Source: Fasciola hepatica (Eukaryota; Platyhelminthes; Trematoda; Plagiorchiida; Fasciolidae). From it: a DNA stretch of 64,000 nt. How positions within the stretch are numbered: position 1 is the first letter of the stretch; the number at the start of each line of letters is the position of its first letter. The stretch is from the NCBI GenBank assembly GCA_948099385.1, contig CANUEZ040000014.1, forward strand, positions 2,356,001 through 2,420,000, in the 5' to 3' direction. A program made the translations under genes and the position numbers. Under the pieces are notes generated by a model. It had not been told where the DNA came from. It searched no databases and saw only the letters and a program-made list of their open reading frames with translations. Positions 21,917 to 32,033 of the stretch are shown piece after piece.

Positions 21917-23900
21917 GCGGGATTATCTGAAGGGGCAAGGGATGGGGTCCGGAAGCGAGGGACTATGATTGACTGTGGTCCAAAAACCACGACAGTCTTT
22001 GTATGCTTGTTCTATGTTAATGTTAATGCAGGTCATGCTGGTTACAGATGATGACTCAATGAGTCTGATTAGTGCTCCTTCAAGTTGTTTTGGGGTGCGA
22101 CACGATCGCAGCGAGTCAGGAAGCTTATTCCAGAGGCCGGAATAGATAATCATGAAAATTCCCGATCTGACTGGGAGTCTAGATGGGGGTGGGCGTAATG
22201 GTGAATTGTCTGTGACGGACGGGAATAAGGAATAGCACTACAGAAACCAAGTGGGTTATCAGATGAGTGGACTTATGAGTGCAGAAGGTCGAAGAGAAAT
22301 GAAAGATTCAGCTTGATGCTACATAACCATAGAGATTTGAGCCGGTGTAGTTTGCACGCAGCTCTGTAGTTAGGGCTGGAAGAGGAGCCAAATAGCTTTT
22401 CGTGATAGAGCGCTGTACTCTTTCTATATTTCCTCGGTCCACCTCTCGCGTCAAGCTAAATATCAGGGGCAGTATTCCAAAAGCGGTCTAGCGTGAGTCC
22501 TGAATACCAGGGGTTCGTTCGCCTGAGTACGGTATGTTCTGAGGATAAGTGCAATCGTCCTTCTTCCCTGCCAATTTGGGTCAGTGCCTGTTCATGGAAG
22601 ATAAAAGAACGGGAGTAATGCAGGCCCACGTGGGTAATGGGAATCGGCAGATCGTTTATTGTGGGACAGCCTGTTGGAAGATGGTACCTGTAGGACGGGA
22701 GAGAGCTCCAAGCTGCCAGAAACTTCACCAGCCAATGAGTTCACCACTCATCGAGGGACTTCAAATCCGACAGAGTATTACTAAGAGCTGAGTGCAGGGC
22801 ATTCACCTCAAAGTGTAGGCCAGCTTTATGTCGTCAGCAAAGAGGGATGTCATTCTATTGCGCACCACTTGGAAGACGTCATTTATGTACATGAGATAAG
22901 AGAGGACCTGGAATGCTACTTCGTGCGACCCCGCCAATGAAGGAGAAGAAGAAAAAGAAAGTCCATTGAAGATGACGGTTTGGGATTGTCCGAAGAAGCA
23001 AGATTAAAGCCAGGAGAGAAGAGGGTCGGCGACTCCGTGGGACTTAATTTCTGACAATAATTGAAAGTGAGGTACTTGGTCGAATACCCTAGTCATATCG
23101 AGAAAGATGACAATGATTGACCTAATGTTGTCGGCATTGGAAGTGAGGAACGAGAGGGGCTTTAGGAATCCGTGTTGAGCTGGGTTGATAAGACTTCAGG
23201 TATTTAGGAAATTTGAAAGTTTTCCCTCCCTATTCCTCTCCATGAGCCTGTAAACAATTGAAATATGATTCAGTGCGCGATAATTACCCGGGTCATATAA
23301 CGGACCATTTTTGTAGTGTGGAATCACACAGGACGCTTTCCACTGGGCCGGGAAGATTCCGGACGACATGGATAACGAAAAGGGGCTAAGCAATAGGAGT
23401 ACTAGGTCAGGTCCCCTAAACCGAAATAGGAGAGGTGGGGAGTCATCCGGCTGTGAATGATACAAGGGTTTGGTGTTGGCGAGGAATTGCTTGATGTTGT
23501 ACGTCGTACACGTTGTGGTTGACAAGGCTTCATAAGTGAGCATTTGACGCAGAGTGACGGGGGTTGAGTGTCCATAGTAGGTGATAAGGTGAAACAGCAG
23601 TTGAAAGCCCAAGCCATATGTTTTGGCGAATCAAGGTGGGTACCATTTTGGATGAGGAATGGGATATGTTTTCAGTGCTGCGCGAGTTGCGAGATTTCAG
23701 AAGTCTCGAGTGGAACTTCAGACCATGGGGCCGTCTTAGCGTGGCCTCTTCTTGTTTTCCCAGTTTATTCTCAGTTGCTGCATAGAGATCGCGGTGGAGT
23801 TGGCTTATTCTCAGTGTCAAAGAAAAATCTCGAACCCCGAGGAATGAGTTCTGAAGCTCACAAATCTTTTGTCGAAGTTTCAATTTTTGCACTCCTGGCT
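21860..23900 (-). mobile_element. CR1/Jockey-like non-LTR element with (TA)n tail, left arm
   Basis: On the minus strand the RT can be followed across many stops: IFPAQWKASCVIPHYKNG and NYRALNHIS near 23,270-23,370, then IVIFLDMTRVFDQVPH, then the catalytic LFADDIKLA near 22,825-22,850, and a C-terminal WNKLPDSLRSCRTPKQLEGA near 22,080-22,140. The 3' end is the (TA)n tract at 21,873-21,912. The catalytic box is intact although the gene is not. The endonuclease is missing or unrecognisable, so the copy is probably 5'-truncated near 23,900. Partner: 49,432-51,482. Confidence 0.82.
21873..21912. repeat. (TA)n microsatellite, about 40 bp
   Basis: Perfect TA repeat at the 3' end of the minus-strand non-LTR element. 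The right-arm partner is about 10 bp longer. Confidence 0.97.
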
Positions 23901-24179
23901 CTAATATGCCTAACGGTTGGGGTGAAAAGGTTTATGGGGAAGTGTGACTTGGCGCAGGACACACCAGCTGCTCCCTGCGGGTCAGGAAGAAGTGGGACCA
24001 GTCAAAGCCCCGGCGGGAAGCAGGCAAACGGGTCAGTTGGTCAATATATGGGTGTTTTGGTTTCAGGTTTCAACCGCTTCAGGGAGGCCTAGCTCGTGTG
24101 TGACAGCGAGGGGACAACGAGGGACCTCTGCTCCCCCTTCAGTGCGTAGATGTCCCAGCTAAGCGATGGAGCAACCAGT

Positions 24180-25108
24180 GTTTCGTCCTCGCAGGCTATA
24201 TGAAGATGGCGGGGTGCTATTTGGAACGGGATATAAATTCCTTTCTCAGATGGGCAGATCGCGGTGATTTACCCTTTAATCTCGCCAAATGCCAAATCCT
24301 GTCTTCCAACCTAGAAAAAACTATCAGTATTCCGTATCACTGATTGTCAGAGGTAAAAGACCCAGGTATGATAGTCACACAGGGATTTAGCCGGAAGTCT
24401 TCGTGCCTTTTTACAAGGTTTTGGTGCAACCTCTTCTGAAGTATTATGTGCAGGCGTGGGCTTATTATCATCGTAAGGACAAGGAGCGCTTGAAAGGGGT
24501 GCAGTGACTTGCAACTAGAATGATCATCAATAAGAGCAAGAAATCTCACACCCAGTGTCTAGAAGATCTAAATCTCTTCTTGTAAGGACGTCGTGGAGGC
24601 CGGAGTGACTTGATAGAAGCTCTCAGGATTTCAAGGGGTCTGTCCGGCGTAGACATGGGTGGTTCGTTCGTTTCTGCTCCCAAGTGCGGCACCAGGGCTA
24701 AAATGGATGCTCCCAAGGCTAGCAGCACGAGCCAAGTCTTTCTGCAACTATGGTTGTACCTATGTGGAATGGGTTTTCAGGGGATGCTGTTGGGAGCAGC
24801 AATGTACCAACTCTGAGGAAGACAATAGAATCGGGCTGGAGCACAGCCTTTCTAGAACTAGCCTTATGAACGAGGGGTAAAATAATTTGCCCCTGGCACT
24901 TTTGCCAGTGAACTTACATCTGTGAAGTTGATACGGCCTCACAGGTTCTGCCTTTCAGACAGAGCGTTAAACGCGCAGCCCTCGGAACCAAGGTACCGCG
25001 CTGGCAGCAAAACACCCTAAATGCACGATTGATGTCAGCCAATTTGATCCTGTTCAAACTGAAATTAACTGAACTGAGCCAAACCGAACTGAACTAGACT
25101 GGACTGAA
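24180..25108 (+). mobile_element. CR1-like element 3' part with GAACT-type tail, left arm
   Basis: Frames across 24,200-24,700 read ERDINSFLRWADRGDLPFNL, then AKCQILSSN, then KYYVQAWAYYHRKDKERLKG, then LATRMI, then RSDLIEALRISRGLSGV, the C-terminal half of a CR1-like RT protein. The same landmarks occur in the element at 45,964-47,870 (CVQAWAPYYQKD, LATRMVAG, RGDLIETFRVMKGLSG). The end has TGTTCAAACTGAAATTAACT and degenerate GAACT repeats up to 25,108, the same tail type. So this is an older, 5'-truncated member of the same family. Partner: 48,223-49,151. Confidence 0.8.
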
Positions 25109-25979
25109 TTTTCCTTCCCTACTGTTCCCAGATTCGCTTATGAAGAAGAGACTCTTCATAACGTTGGACCAACCGGAGGACAAAAGGCTGACTGATGCCA
25201 GAAACTGGACAGCCCGTCAAACTGTATGAAGCTTTGAAAGCTGAACTAAGCCGAATATAAACACTACATTTATGAAAATTTTCGTTCAAGCCGTGTAACC
25301 ATGACTAACATCATCGCCTCAAGATAGCATAGTTGCCAAGCCAGCTTACCGACTGGTTGAAAATATTCCAATGAGAAAGATGCCAACAAAAATTTGGGAA
25401 CCCTTTGCTTCGACTCCCAGAGGAGTGAACTTGAAGGGGGGGGGTTGTTTTAATGCTTCGGTTAATCTCGGTAACAAATGCCTACGTAACGCGCACCTGA
25501 TGATCTCTGTTGGTTGACGCCGAACACGTGCGTCTGATTGGTGTAGGGCTCCGGAGTAATCTGTTTTCTGCTGGTATCAAGTGTATTCCATAAAAAACAC
25601 TGTGTATCTTCGATGTTCCGAATGAGAATATTGTCCGTAGCCATTGCCCGTTCTGTGCAAAATGACCTGAACAAATTTGTTCATTGGTATTTGTTAGCTA
25701 CATAGGTACATATACACAAAGCAAATAATGATCGTCTCTAGCATCCGAAAGACGACGTGATCCAACTATTGTTCCACCCGCATCACTTATTAATTGATTT
25801 GAAAGAGCCACAGACGTAGGGGCTTTAACGGTACAATGTTGTGTCCTGGTGTACAGTCACTCAGGAGAATTAGTTCATAGTTGCAAGTATGCATGCACCG
25901 AAATTTGTGGCACCATCTCTGCCCAGAATGTTCCTCGACTTTGCATTGTGTGAAATCTTTTCGGGAAAAATTTGTGTAG
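25109..25979. other. Unassigned stretch, identical organisation in both arms
   Basis: A G tract lies at 25,436-25,444. The minus-strand frame 25,462-25,674 (70 codons) is translated identically in the right arm (45,752-45,964), but it shows no motif, and the same is true of neighbouring non-genic frames. The site at 25,462 is the empty target of the right-arm CR1-like insertion. Confidence 0.45.
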
Positions 25980-28020
25980 TGCACTACATGCCCTTTAAAG
26001 GGCAAAACCGGTACAAAACCGCTCCAAAAGCGATCAGTTTTCTGCCGGTTTTTGACCAGTTTTGGTCGGTTTTTACTATTACGCCGATTAGTTTTCGGCC
26101 GTTTTGTTTAGTAGCCATTTTACACAGATCAAACATGAATTGATACGAAGGAAATCGATGACTGGAGTAATGTGCAGCGCTTGGTTGGTGTTTTATTAAA
26201 TTCCTGGTCCAATTCGTCTAAATGTCCCGAAAATCTCGGTATAGATCGCTCTATTTTATTCCCTTCAAATGAGAGAAATAAGGACAATTATCGGAAAATC
26301 GAGTTAGGAGATAGAAATGAGCATCGTAATACGCAATTTAGGTTAGTGAAAGAAATTAACGAAGCATATCACGTAGTTCAAACGATTGGCACAAACCGTT
26401 CAGAAACCAGCCCAAAAACCGCTCTGAAACCGATCGGTTTTCGGTCGGTACTTTGGCCGGTTTTGGAGCGGTTTTTACAATGACGCCGATCAGATTTTTA
26501 GCGGTTTCTGAGCGGCTTCTGGCCGGCTTCCTGGACGGTTTCTGAACGGTTTCCGGGCGGTTTGTGCCAATCGTTTGAACTACGTGATATGCTTCGTTGA
26601 TTTCTTTCACTAACCTAAATTGCGTATTACGATGCTCATTTCTATCTCCTAACTTGATTTTCCGATAATTTTCCTTATTTCTCTCATTTGAAGGGAATAA
26701 AATAGAGCGATCTATACCGAGATTTTCGGGACATTTCGATGAATTGAACCAGTAATTTAATAAAACACCAACCAAGCGCTGCACATTACTCCAGTCATCG
26801 ATTTCCTTCGTATCAATTCATGTTTGATCTGTGTAAAATAGCTACTAAACAAACCGACCGAAAACCAATTGGAAACTCATGTTACAAGCGGGCTAGGTGC
26901 TACAAGGAGCCTCTGCAAACTACTGAGGCTCAAACATTCGTACAATTTTTGAGCAGGCTAATTTATAGTTACTGAGTTCGGGGCAAAATTGCGAACTAGA
27001 CTCCGCCCTTGTAGCTAAACCGCTCCAATGCCATCCCGAAAATAATTAATATTAAATCGGTTTTTGAGTGGTTTTCGCCATTGCGCTGATCGATTTTCAA
27101 GCGGTCCCTGAACAGCTCCCGAGCGGTTTCAACCGGTTGTGTGAAATAAGTGGTATGTTTCAATGAATCCTGTCACCCTTCTCCAGTTACCTTTTTCCTT
27201 ACTCCTTTTTATTTACTCGATGATAAAACCTAGTAAACATTCCTATTCTACCCATTTTAAGGTGTATCAAACAGGACGACCTGTAACTCAAATTCTCTTT
27301 AATACTAACTGGTACCAGGGAGCATTTAGTAAAATAGAATGCTCGATAAGAATACACATCACCATTGTCGTCGATTTCCTTCTTATCGATTCAGATTGAT
27401 TTGCAGAAGAATGACTGCTAAGTAAACCGACCGGAAACCGATCTTGCAAACGGGCTATTCGCTATAAGGGGGAACTCTAGTTCATTAGGATGTAACTGCT
27501 TACTTGTGTCAAGGATATCGGTGTATAACTATTCCACAATCGATTGCTCTTCTTTTGTGTTTGTTCAGTTTACCTTCACCACATAGAAAAACCGACCGGC
27601 TTTCGACTGGTTTGCGCAGTTGCTGTAATCGGTTTTCAAGCGGTTTGGCCCATTGCAGTGGTCGGCTTCCAAGTAGTTTTAAAGCGGTTCCCAATTGGTA
27701 TGAACCAGTGGCGTACAGTACGGGTTGTACTCCATTTATTTCCGTCACTTCCCTCAAATTATGTTTTTTCTTGCTCACTTATATCTCCCAAACGGCGAAG
27801 TCTTAATAATTATTATTTCATCCATTTATGGCACATGGGAAAGAACGGCCTATAACTTGGTATTCAAGAGCATTTCAATGTGCCCGAATCAACATACTGA
27901 AATAAAATACTCATTTAAAAGGTGCAGCATCCGGTCGCCGATTTCCTTCGTGTCAATTCGCTTTTGACCTGTGGAAGAATGACTACTAAACAAACCGGTT
28001 GAAAAACGGTTTACGAGCAG
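25980..28020. repeat. Array of AAACCG-rich repeat units, left arm
   Basis: Dense runs of AAACCG, AAAACCGNYC and their complements (GGTTTT, CGGTTTT) recur throughout. A conserved module, TCGATTTCCTTC...TTCA-TTTGA-CTG...TACTAAACAAACCG, occurs at about 26,799, 27,372 and 27,939 (spacing 573 and 567 bp) and once inverted near 26,151. Between modules the unit centres are unrelated in sequence. This suggests a tandem family with conserved ends and variable cores. No protein is encoded. Partner: 43,406-45,446. Confidence 0.8.
26083..26873. repeat. Foldback hairpin element, left arm
   Basis: The arm 26,083-26,400 is repeated inverted at 26,556-26,873 with very few mismatches, centred near 26,478. 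It explains why nearly the same protein is predicted on opposite strands (26,172-26,483 plus and 26,356-26,784 minus). The loop of roughly 150 bp is packed with AAACCG/CGGTTT motifs. Outer ends read GTTTTCGGCCGTTTTGTTTA against the complement of TAAACAAACCGACCGAAAAC. It could be a foldback or MITE-like unit. Confidence 0.85.
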
Positions 28021-28890
28021 GCTGTGTGCGACAAGGGATCTTTCTTGAGTATGAGGTCACGTCGCGCCGGGTTGTCAGAATTGTGGTTGGAGTGAACTGG
28101 AAGGAACATGTGGGTTTTAGTTTGTTTGGGTACCTGATCACACCTTGGCGATTGGTTCTTAAACACATTTGAGACTGGTGATGAAACGTTTCATCACTAG
28201 TCGAGATGGTATCACAGGTGTGCGCACTGATGGTGCTCACGGAACGACGCCAGTATTCAAAAACACTTGAGTTTTAGGTTGATTTCCACCGAGTTACGAC
28301 GAGACTTTATAGCACTGCAAGGGCAATTTCATTTATTGTTTTCTAATGAATATACTCAAGTATTTAGTTCATCAGCGACAGAGGTTGATCATTTTGCGTC
28401 ACATTTTCCAAAGTGTCCATGTGCATCAGAAGGAATTTTTGGTTACCCACATGCAAAGCACTTTCACGATTGCACTCGCTTGAAATGTCGGCAGTCACCT
28501 TCACCGATGAAAATAACTGCCAGTGTGCCAACTTGTTTGGTCGTATTTCTGAGAATACAAATCAAACTATCTTCCCATTTTGGAGACGGATTATGACGCT
28601 CCACATCTATATTGACCGATACTAAGCGTACCAACACATTCTTACTGCGTACGAAATCCCAACATTCACAACAGGCAACTAGGCATTGTTAAAACCCACT
28701 GCAACAGTGACAATAGCTCGTTATGAAAATCCCGAGCACATGAATGACTTGGCCTTTTTTTCTCTGGCGGGATATTTTTCTGTTAACTGTGGAGTAGCTT
28801 CTAATAAACAATTGCCACTTTTACCCAGTCAACGTAATACGGCAGTTCTACGTTACGTATGTATTGTTTATAATCCGGGGTGACTCTTTC
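28021..28890. other. Unassigned stretch
   Basis: The plus-strand frame 28,267-28,596 (109 codons) is kept in the right arm with one or two changes. It contains a Cys/His-rich stretch, FPKCPCASEGIFGYPHAKHF followed by a further HDC and KC, which may be chance. A second overlapping frame (28,413-28,625) is equally conserved, so conservation here only reflects the recent duplication. Confidence 0.35.
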
Positions 28891-28894
28891 CGAG

Positions 28895-30060
28895 AAACAT
28901 AAGTGCGCCAAACGGTTCTCATGACTTCGTCGATAGGTCTGCATTGAGGCACTGTTTGTTAAGAAACGGTGTACCTGAGAAGTATGTGTCGGTCCTCAAA
29001 GAGTTGTATTGTCATACCTCAGATCGGGTTAGGGTCTACAGCCAGCTTTCGTCATCCTTTGACGTCTCCAGTGAAGTGAGATAAGGCCGTTTAACACCCC
29101 CGTTTCTTTTCAACTTTGCTATAGAGGATGTCCTACAAAACGTTCTGTCTGGCCTTCCAAACGGTGGAGTCAAACTCCTCCCAGGGAACAGACTTTTTGA
29201 CTTAGAATACGCCAATGATATCACCTTGCTGAGCGACAGTGCGCAGTCAATTCGACTTACATGAGACCGCTTGACGATTAAGGTGTATGGTAAGTACTTT
29301 GCGCCTTCAAAGTGAGTAGTACTTGTTCAAAACTGACAGCAGCCTGTGCCTGCACTCACTCTTAGTGATGATCGGTCGGAGGTAGTCAGTAGCTTTGAGT
29401 ACCCACGGAGCTTGATCACAGCTAGTGGTGATTCTGGGGAGGAAATCATGTCAAGAATCGTGAAAGCCAGAGCAGCTTTCGCGGACCTGTCTCATCTGTG
29501 GTGTCGCCATGACATCCGGCTTTCCCTCAAGGGAAGGGTGTACAGTGCAACAGTTTGCAGTATTCGCTATGGTTGCGAGAGGTGGCCCCTCCGGGTTGAG
29601 AATGCTCGGCGGTTTTCTGTATTCGATCATCGGTGCCTCCGAAGCATTGCTCGTGTCTTGTGGGAACATCGGGTGAACAATGACGAGGTTCGTCGTCGTG
29701 TCTTCAGTGCTGATAACCACCTCCTGACAGAGATAATTACTCTTCGCCGCCTCCATTGGCTCGGGCAAGTTTTGACTACGCCTTTCCATCGTTTATCTTT
29801 TCGTGCTCTTTTACACGTGATGGGCAAGGCTGAAAGAAATGGCGTGGCGGTCAGGCTATGACCTGGCGCAGGGGCATGAAAAAGTTAGCTTCGGCTTTGG
29901 CTTCGGTTGATGCTTTCCACCCTTCTGGTTAAGGCTTAAGAGGTGAAGATTGCAGTAGGTTAGAAAAGCTGAAAGACATGGCTCGGAACCGAATCCAGTG
30001 GCGCGAATACTATATGGCCTGTCTGTTGACTTCCCGTCTCCCATTGGCCAGGTTAAGGAA
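28895..30060 (+). pseudogene. RTE-clade reverse transcriptase, C-terminal half, left arm
   Basis: Plus-strand frames read VDRSALRHCLLRNGVPEKY, then SDRVRVYSQLSSSF, PPFLFNFAIEDVLQ, then LFDLEYANDITLLSD where the catalytic YADD is YAND, then the 171-codon frame 29,346-29,861 with FEYPRSLITASGDSGEEI, IVKARAAFADLSHLWCRHD, YGCERWPLRVENARRFSVFD and LHWLGQVL, then DMARNRIQW near 29,975. This is the RTE RT thumb and C-terminal region. A stop lies after VSSEV, and the second catalytic Asp position is changed. It ends near 30,060, where a second RTE fragment begins head-to-tail. Confidence 0.88.
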
Positions 30061-30661
30061 GGTTGGATGTCAGTTGCTCTTTTAGATGCTCACATATCCG
30101 TCCCTCCGGATTCGAGATTCGATAAGGTGCGCAAATTACAGAGACGCTAACTGACTAGGAGCCTGGAAAGTGACCGTAAGCAGTGGAGGATTGTGAAATG
30201 TAGGGAAATGGAGAAGGCCGTATCTGTCAGCGATAACTGGAACCTTTACCGTTTGATTAGTAATACTGGTCCACAGAAATCAGGTGTAATCAAGTTAGTC
30301 AAGGAATTCGGCGGCTCACTGGTTCACTCCCAAGGACGTTGTTCGGACCGTCGAACAGAGCACTTCAAAAAGAAATTCAGCTGGTGCACCTCCACAGTGG
30401 ACCTTCCAGATATACCTGCAAGATGAACGATGCAGATAGATATTACTTCTCCATCAGAAACGGAGGTTATGCAGCATATAGTTTATCTGAAAAGATAAAA
30501 CACTAGACCGGATTGGTTGCCTCCATCTTTTCCCAAGGATGAAGGCGGAGCTTTGGTTTTGGAGTTACCAAAAGTCCTCCGAGTAATCTGGTATAATAAA
30601 CAGATTCCTAGAGAGTGGTGTGAATCGGTGATTACGTCGATTTACAAGAAGGGCGATAGAT
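30061..30661 (+). pseudogene. RTE-clade linker and RT N-terminus, truncated at arm edge (left)
   Basis: The frame 30,193-30,426 reads MEKAVSVSDNWNLYRLISNT, then GSLVHSQGRCSDRRTEHFK, then KKFSW, the linker typical of RTE elements, followed by the RT entry WCESVITSIYKKGDR. At 30,661 the RT breaks off. On the right side the same protein continues past this point (39,550-41,369), so the left copy is truncated by the duplication junction. Confidence 0.85.
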
Positions 30662-31250
30662 GGTCTGATATTCTTCTGCCCCGTAAATTCCTTCAATTAG
30701 GTCCGCGTGACTTCCTGAAGTCACCATCTGCGCCACAGTCCAGTGTGACTTCTTTAGCCTCCTGACAACGGCGGCTGACAATGGAAAATGAGGGATCATC
30801 GTTTACCTCGATGTGATTTGGGCATTCCGCTGACGTCCTCACTCTCTCTTGCTAACCAAAGTTCGAGCCTGTGGTATCGACGGTCAGCATCTTTTGTGGA
30901 TGACGACTTACCTGTCTGGCCGAGATCAGAGTGTGTGTGCTAACGGTCACATATAGCAGCCGGTGCATGTCCATAGCAACTCTGCCCAAATGCGATTGGT
31001 GATCTGCCTTCCCTACAGCTTACTGATGAAGTTTTCCGGTGGAGCCGCACGGCAGTTCTTTCCTCTCCGCCGATGACGTCTAAATGGCTTGAGTTCCAAA
31101 ATCGAGATTTGAGCACAGAGCTTCCGAGAACAGATGTCGATTTAAAGCTAGATGGTCGCTGTGGCGATCCATAGAAAATGTGATTGCCGAAAACCAAGAA
31201 CTTCCACACTGCCTATGGACAGCAGGTCGCTTGCCGAACCCTGACACTTA
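30662..31250 (+). pseudogene. CR1/Jockey-like RT palm fragment fused at the left inner junction
   Basis: Plus-strand reading gives GIIVYLDVIWAF (first palm motif, usual Asp retained), then LLTKVRACGIDGQHLLWMTTYLSGRDQSVCANG, which is the Jockey/CR1 pattern and not RTE. Several stops follow. It has no counterpart in the right arm or elsewhere in the window that I could find. It directly abuts the truncated RTE at 30,661. Confidence 0.7.
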
Positions 31251-31350
31251 ATCGAATGCCCATCAGCGCTTGTAATATAAGTATAGCAGTGATAACAATA
31301 ATGATAGAAAGATCAAGTAGTAAGGAAATGAGCAAATGTGCGAAGTCGTA

Positions 31351-32033
31351 GTTAGGGTCTACAGCCAGCTTTCGTCATCCTTTGACGTCTCCAGTGAAGT
31401 GAGATAAGGCCGTTTAACACCCCCGTTTCTTTTCAACTTTGCTATAGAGGATGCCCTACAAAACGTTTTGTCTGGCCTTCCAAACGGTGGAGTCAAACTC
31501 CACCCAGGGAACAGATTTTTTAGACTTAGAATACGCCAATGATATCACCTTGCTGAGCGACAGTGCGCAGTCAATTCGACTTACATGAGACCGCTTGACG
31601 ATTAAGGTGTATGGTATGTACTTTGCGCCTTCAAAGTGAGTAGTACTTGTTCAAAACTGACAGCAGCCTGTGCCTGCACTCACTCTTAGTGATGATCGGT
31701 CGGAGGTAGTCAGTAACTTTGAGTACCCACGGAGCTTGATCACAGCTAGTGGTGATTCTGGGGAGGAAATCATATCAAGAATCGTGAAAGCCAGAGCAGC
31801 TTTCGCGGACCTGTCTCATCTGTGGTGTCGCCATGACATCCGGCTTTCCCTCAAGGGAAGGGTGTACAGTGCAACAGTTTGCAGTATTCGCTATGGTTGC
31901 GAGAGGTGGCCCCTCCGGGCTGAGAATGCTCGGCGGTTTTCTGTATTCGATCATCGGTGCCTCCGAAGCATTGCTCGTGTATTGTGGGAACATCGGGTGA
32001 ACAATGACGAGGTTCGTCGTCGTTTCTTCAGTG
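31351..32033 (+). pseudogene. Extra copy of an internal RTE RT segment in the spacer
   Basis: These 683 bp repeat 29,028-29,712 in the same orientation, from TTAGGGTCTACAGCC to CTTCAGTG, with very few differences. The copy begins and ends inside the RT coding region, not at element ends. At two informative residues it shares Asn (VVSNFEYP) and Ile (EEIISRI) with the right-arm copy at 41,564-42,079, whereas the left-arm copy has Ser and Met. Confidence 0.9.

Larger units (their letters stand above)
7778..30661 (+). repeat. Left arm of giant inverted duplication
   Basis: This stretch reappears in reverse complement at 40,764-64,000. Position sums for matching landmarks are constant within blocks: 71,426 for 25,462-30,426, 73,331 for 22,456-24,942, 71,475 for 14,501-19,468, 71,504 for 9,727-14,242, 71,765 for 8,519-9,433 and 71,778 for 7,924-8,472. 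Each step corresponds to one visible indel. Many conceptual translations are identical between arms (for example 27,504-27,806 against 43,620-43,922). The outer limit is set only by the window end on the other side, so the arm may extend further toward 3,983 or beyond. Left-arm differences are mostly deletions and broken frames, which fits a derived copy. Confidence 0.95.

Noticed and set aside
26172..26784. Two similar proteins encoded head-to-head
   Set aside because: They are the two arms of a foldback hairpin; the similarity is at DNA level and no protein motif is present.
25980..28020. CRISPR-like array because of regular spacing
   Set aside because: Units are ~570 bp with long variable parts and no short direct repeats with 30-40 bp spacers; the genome is animal-like.
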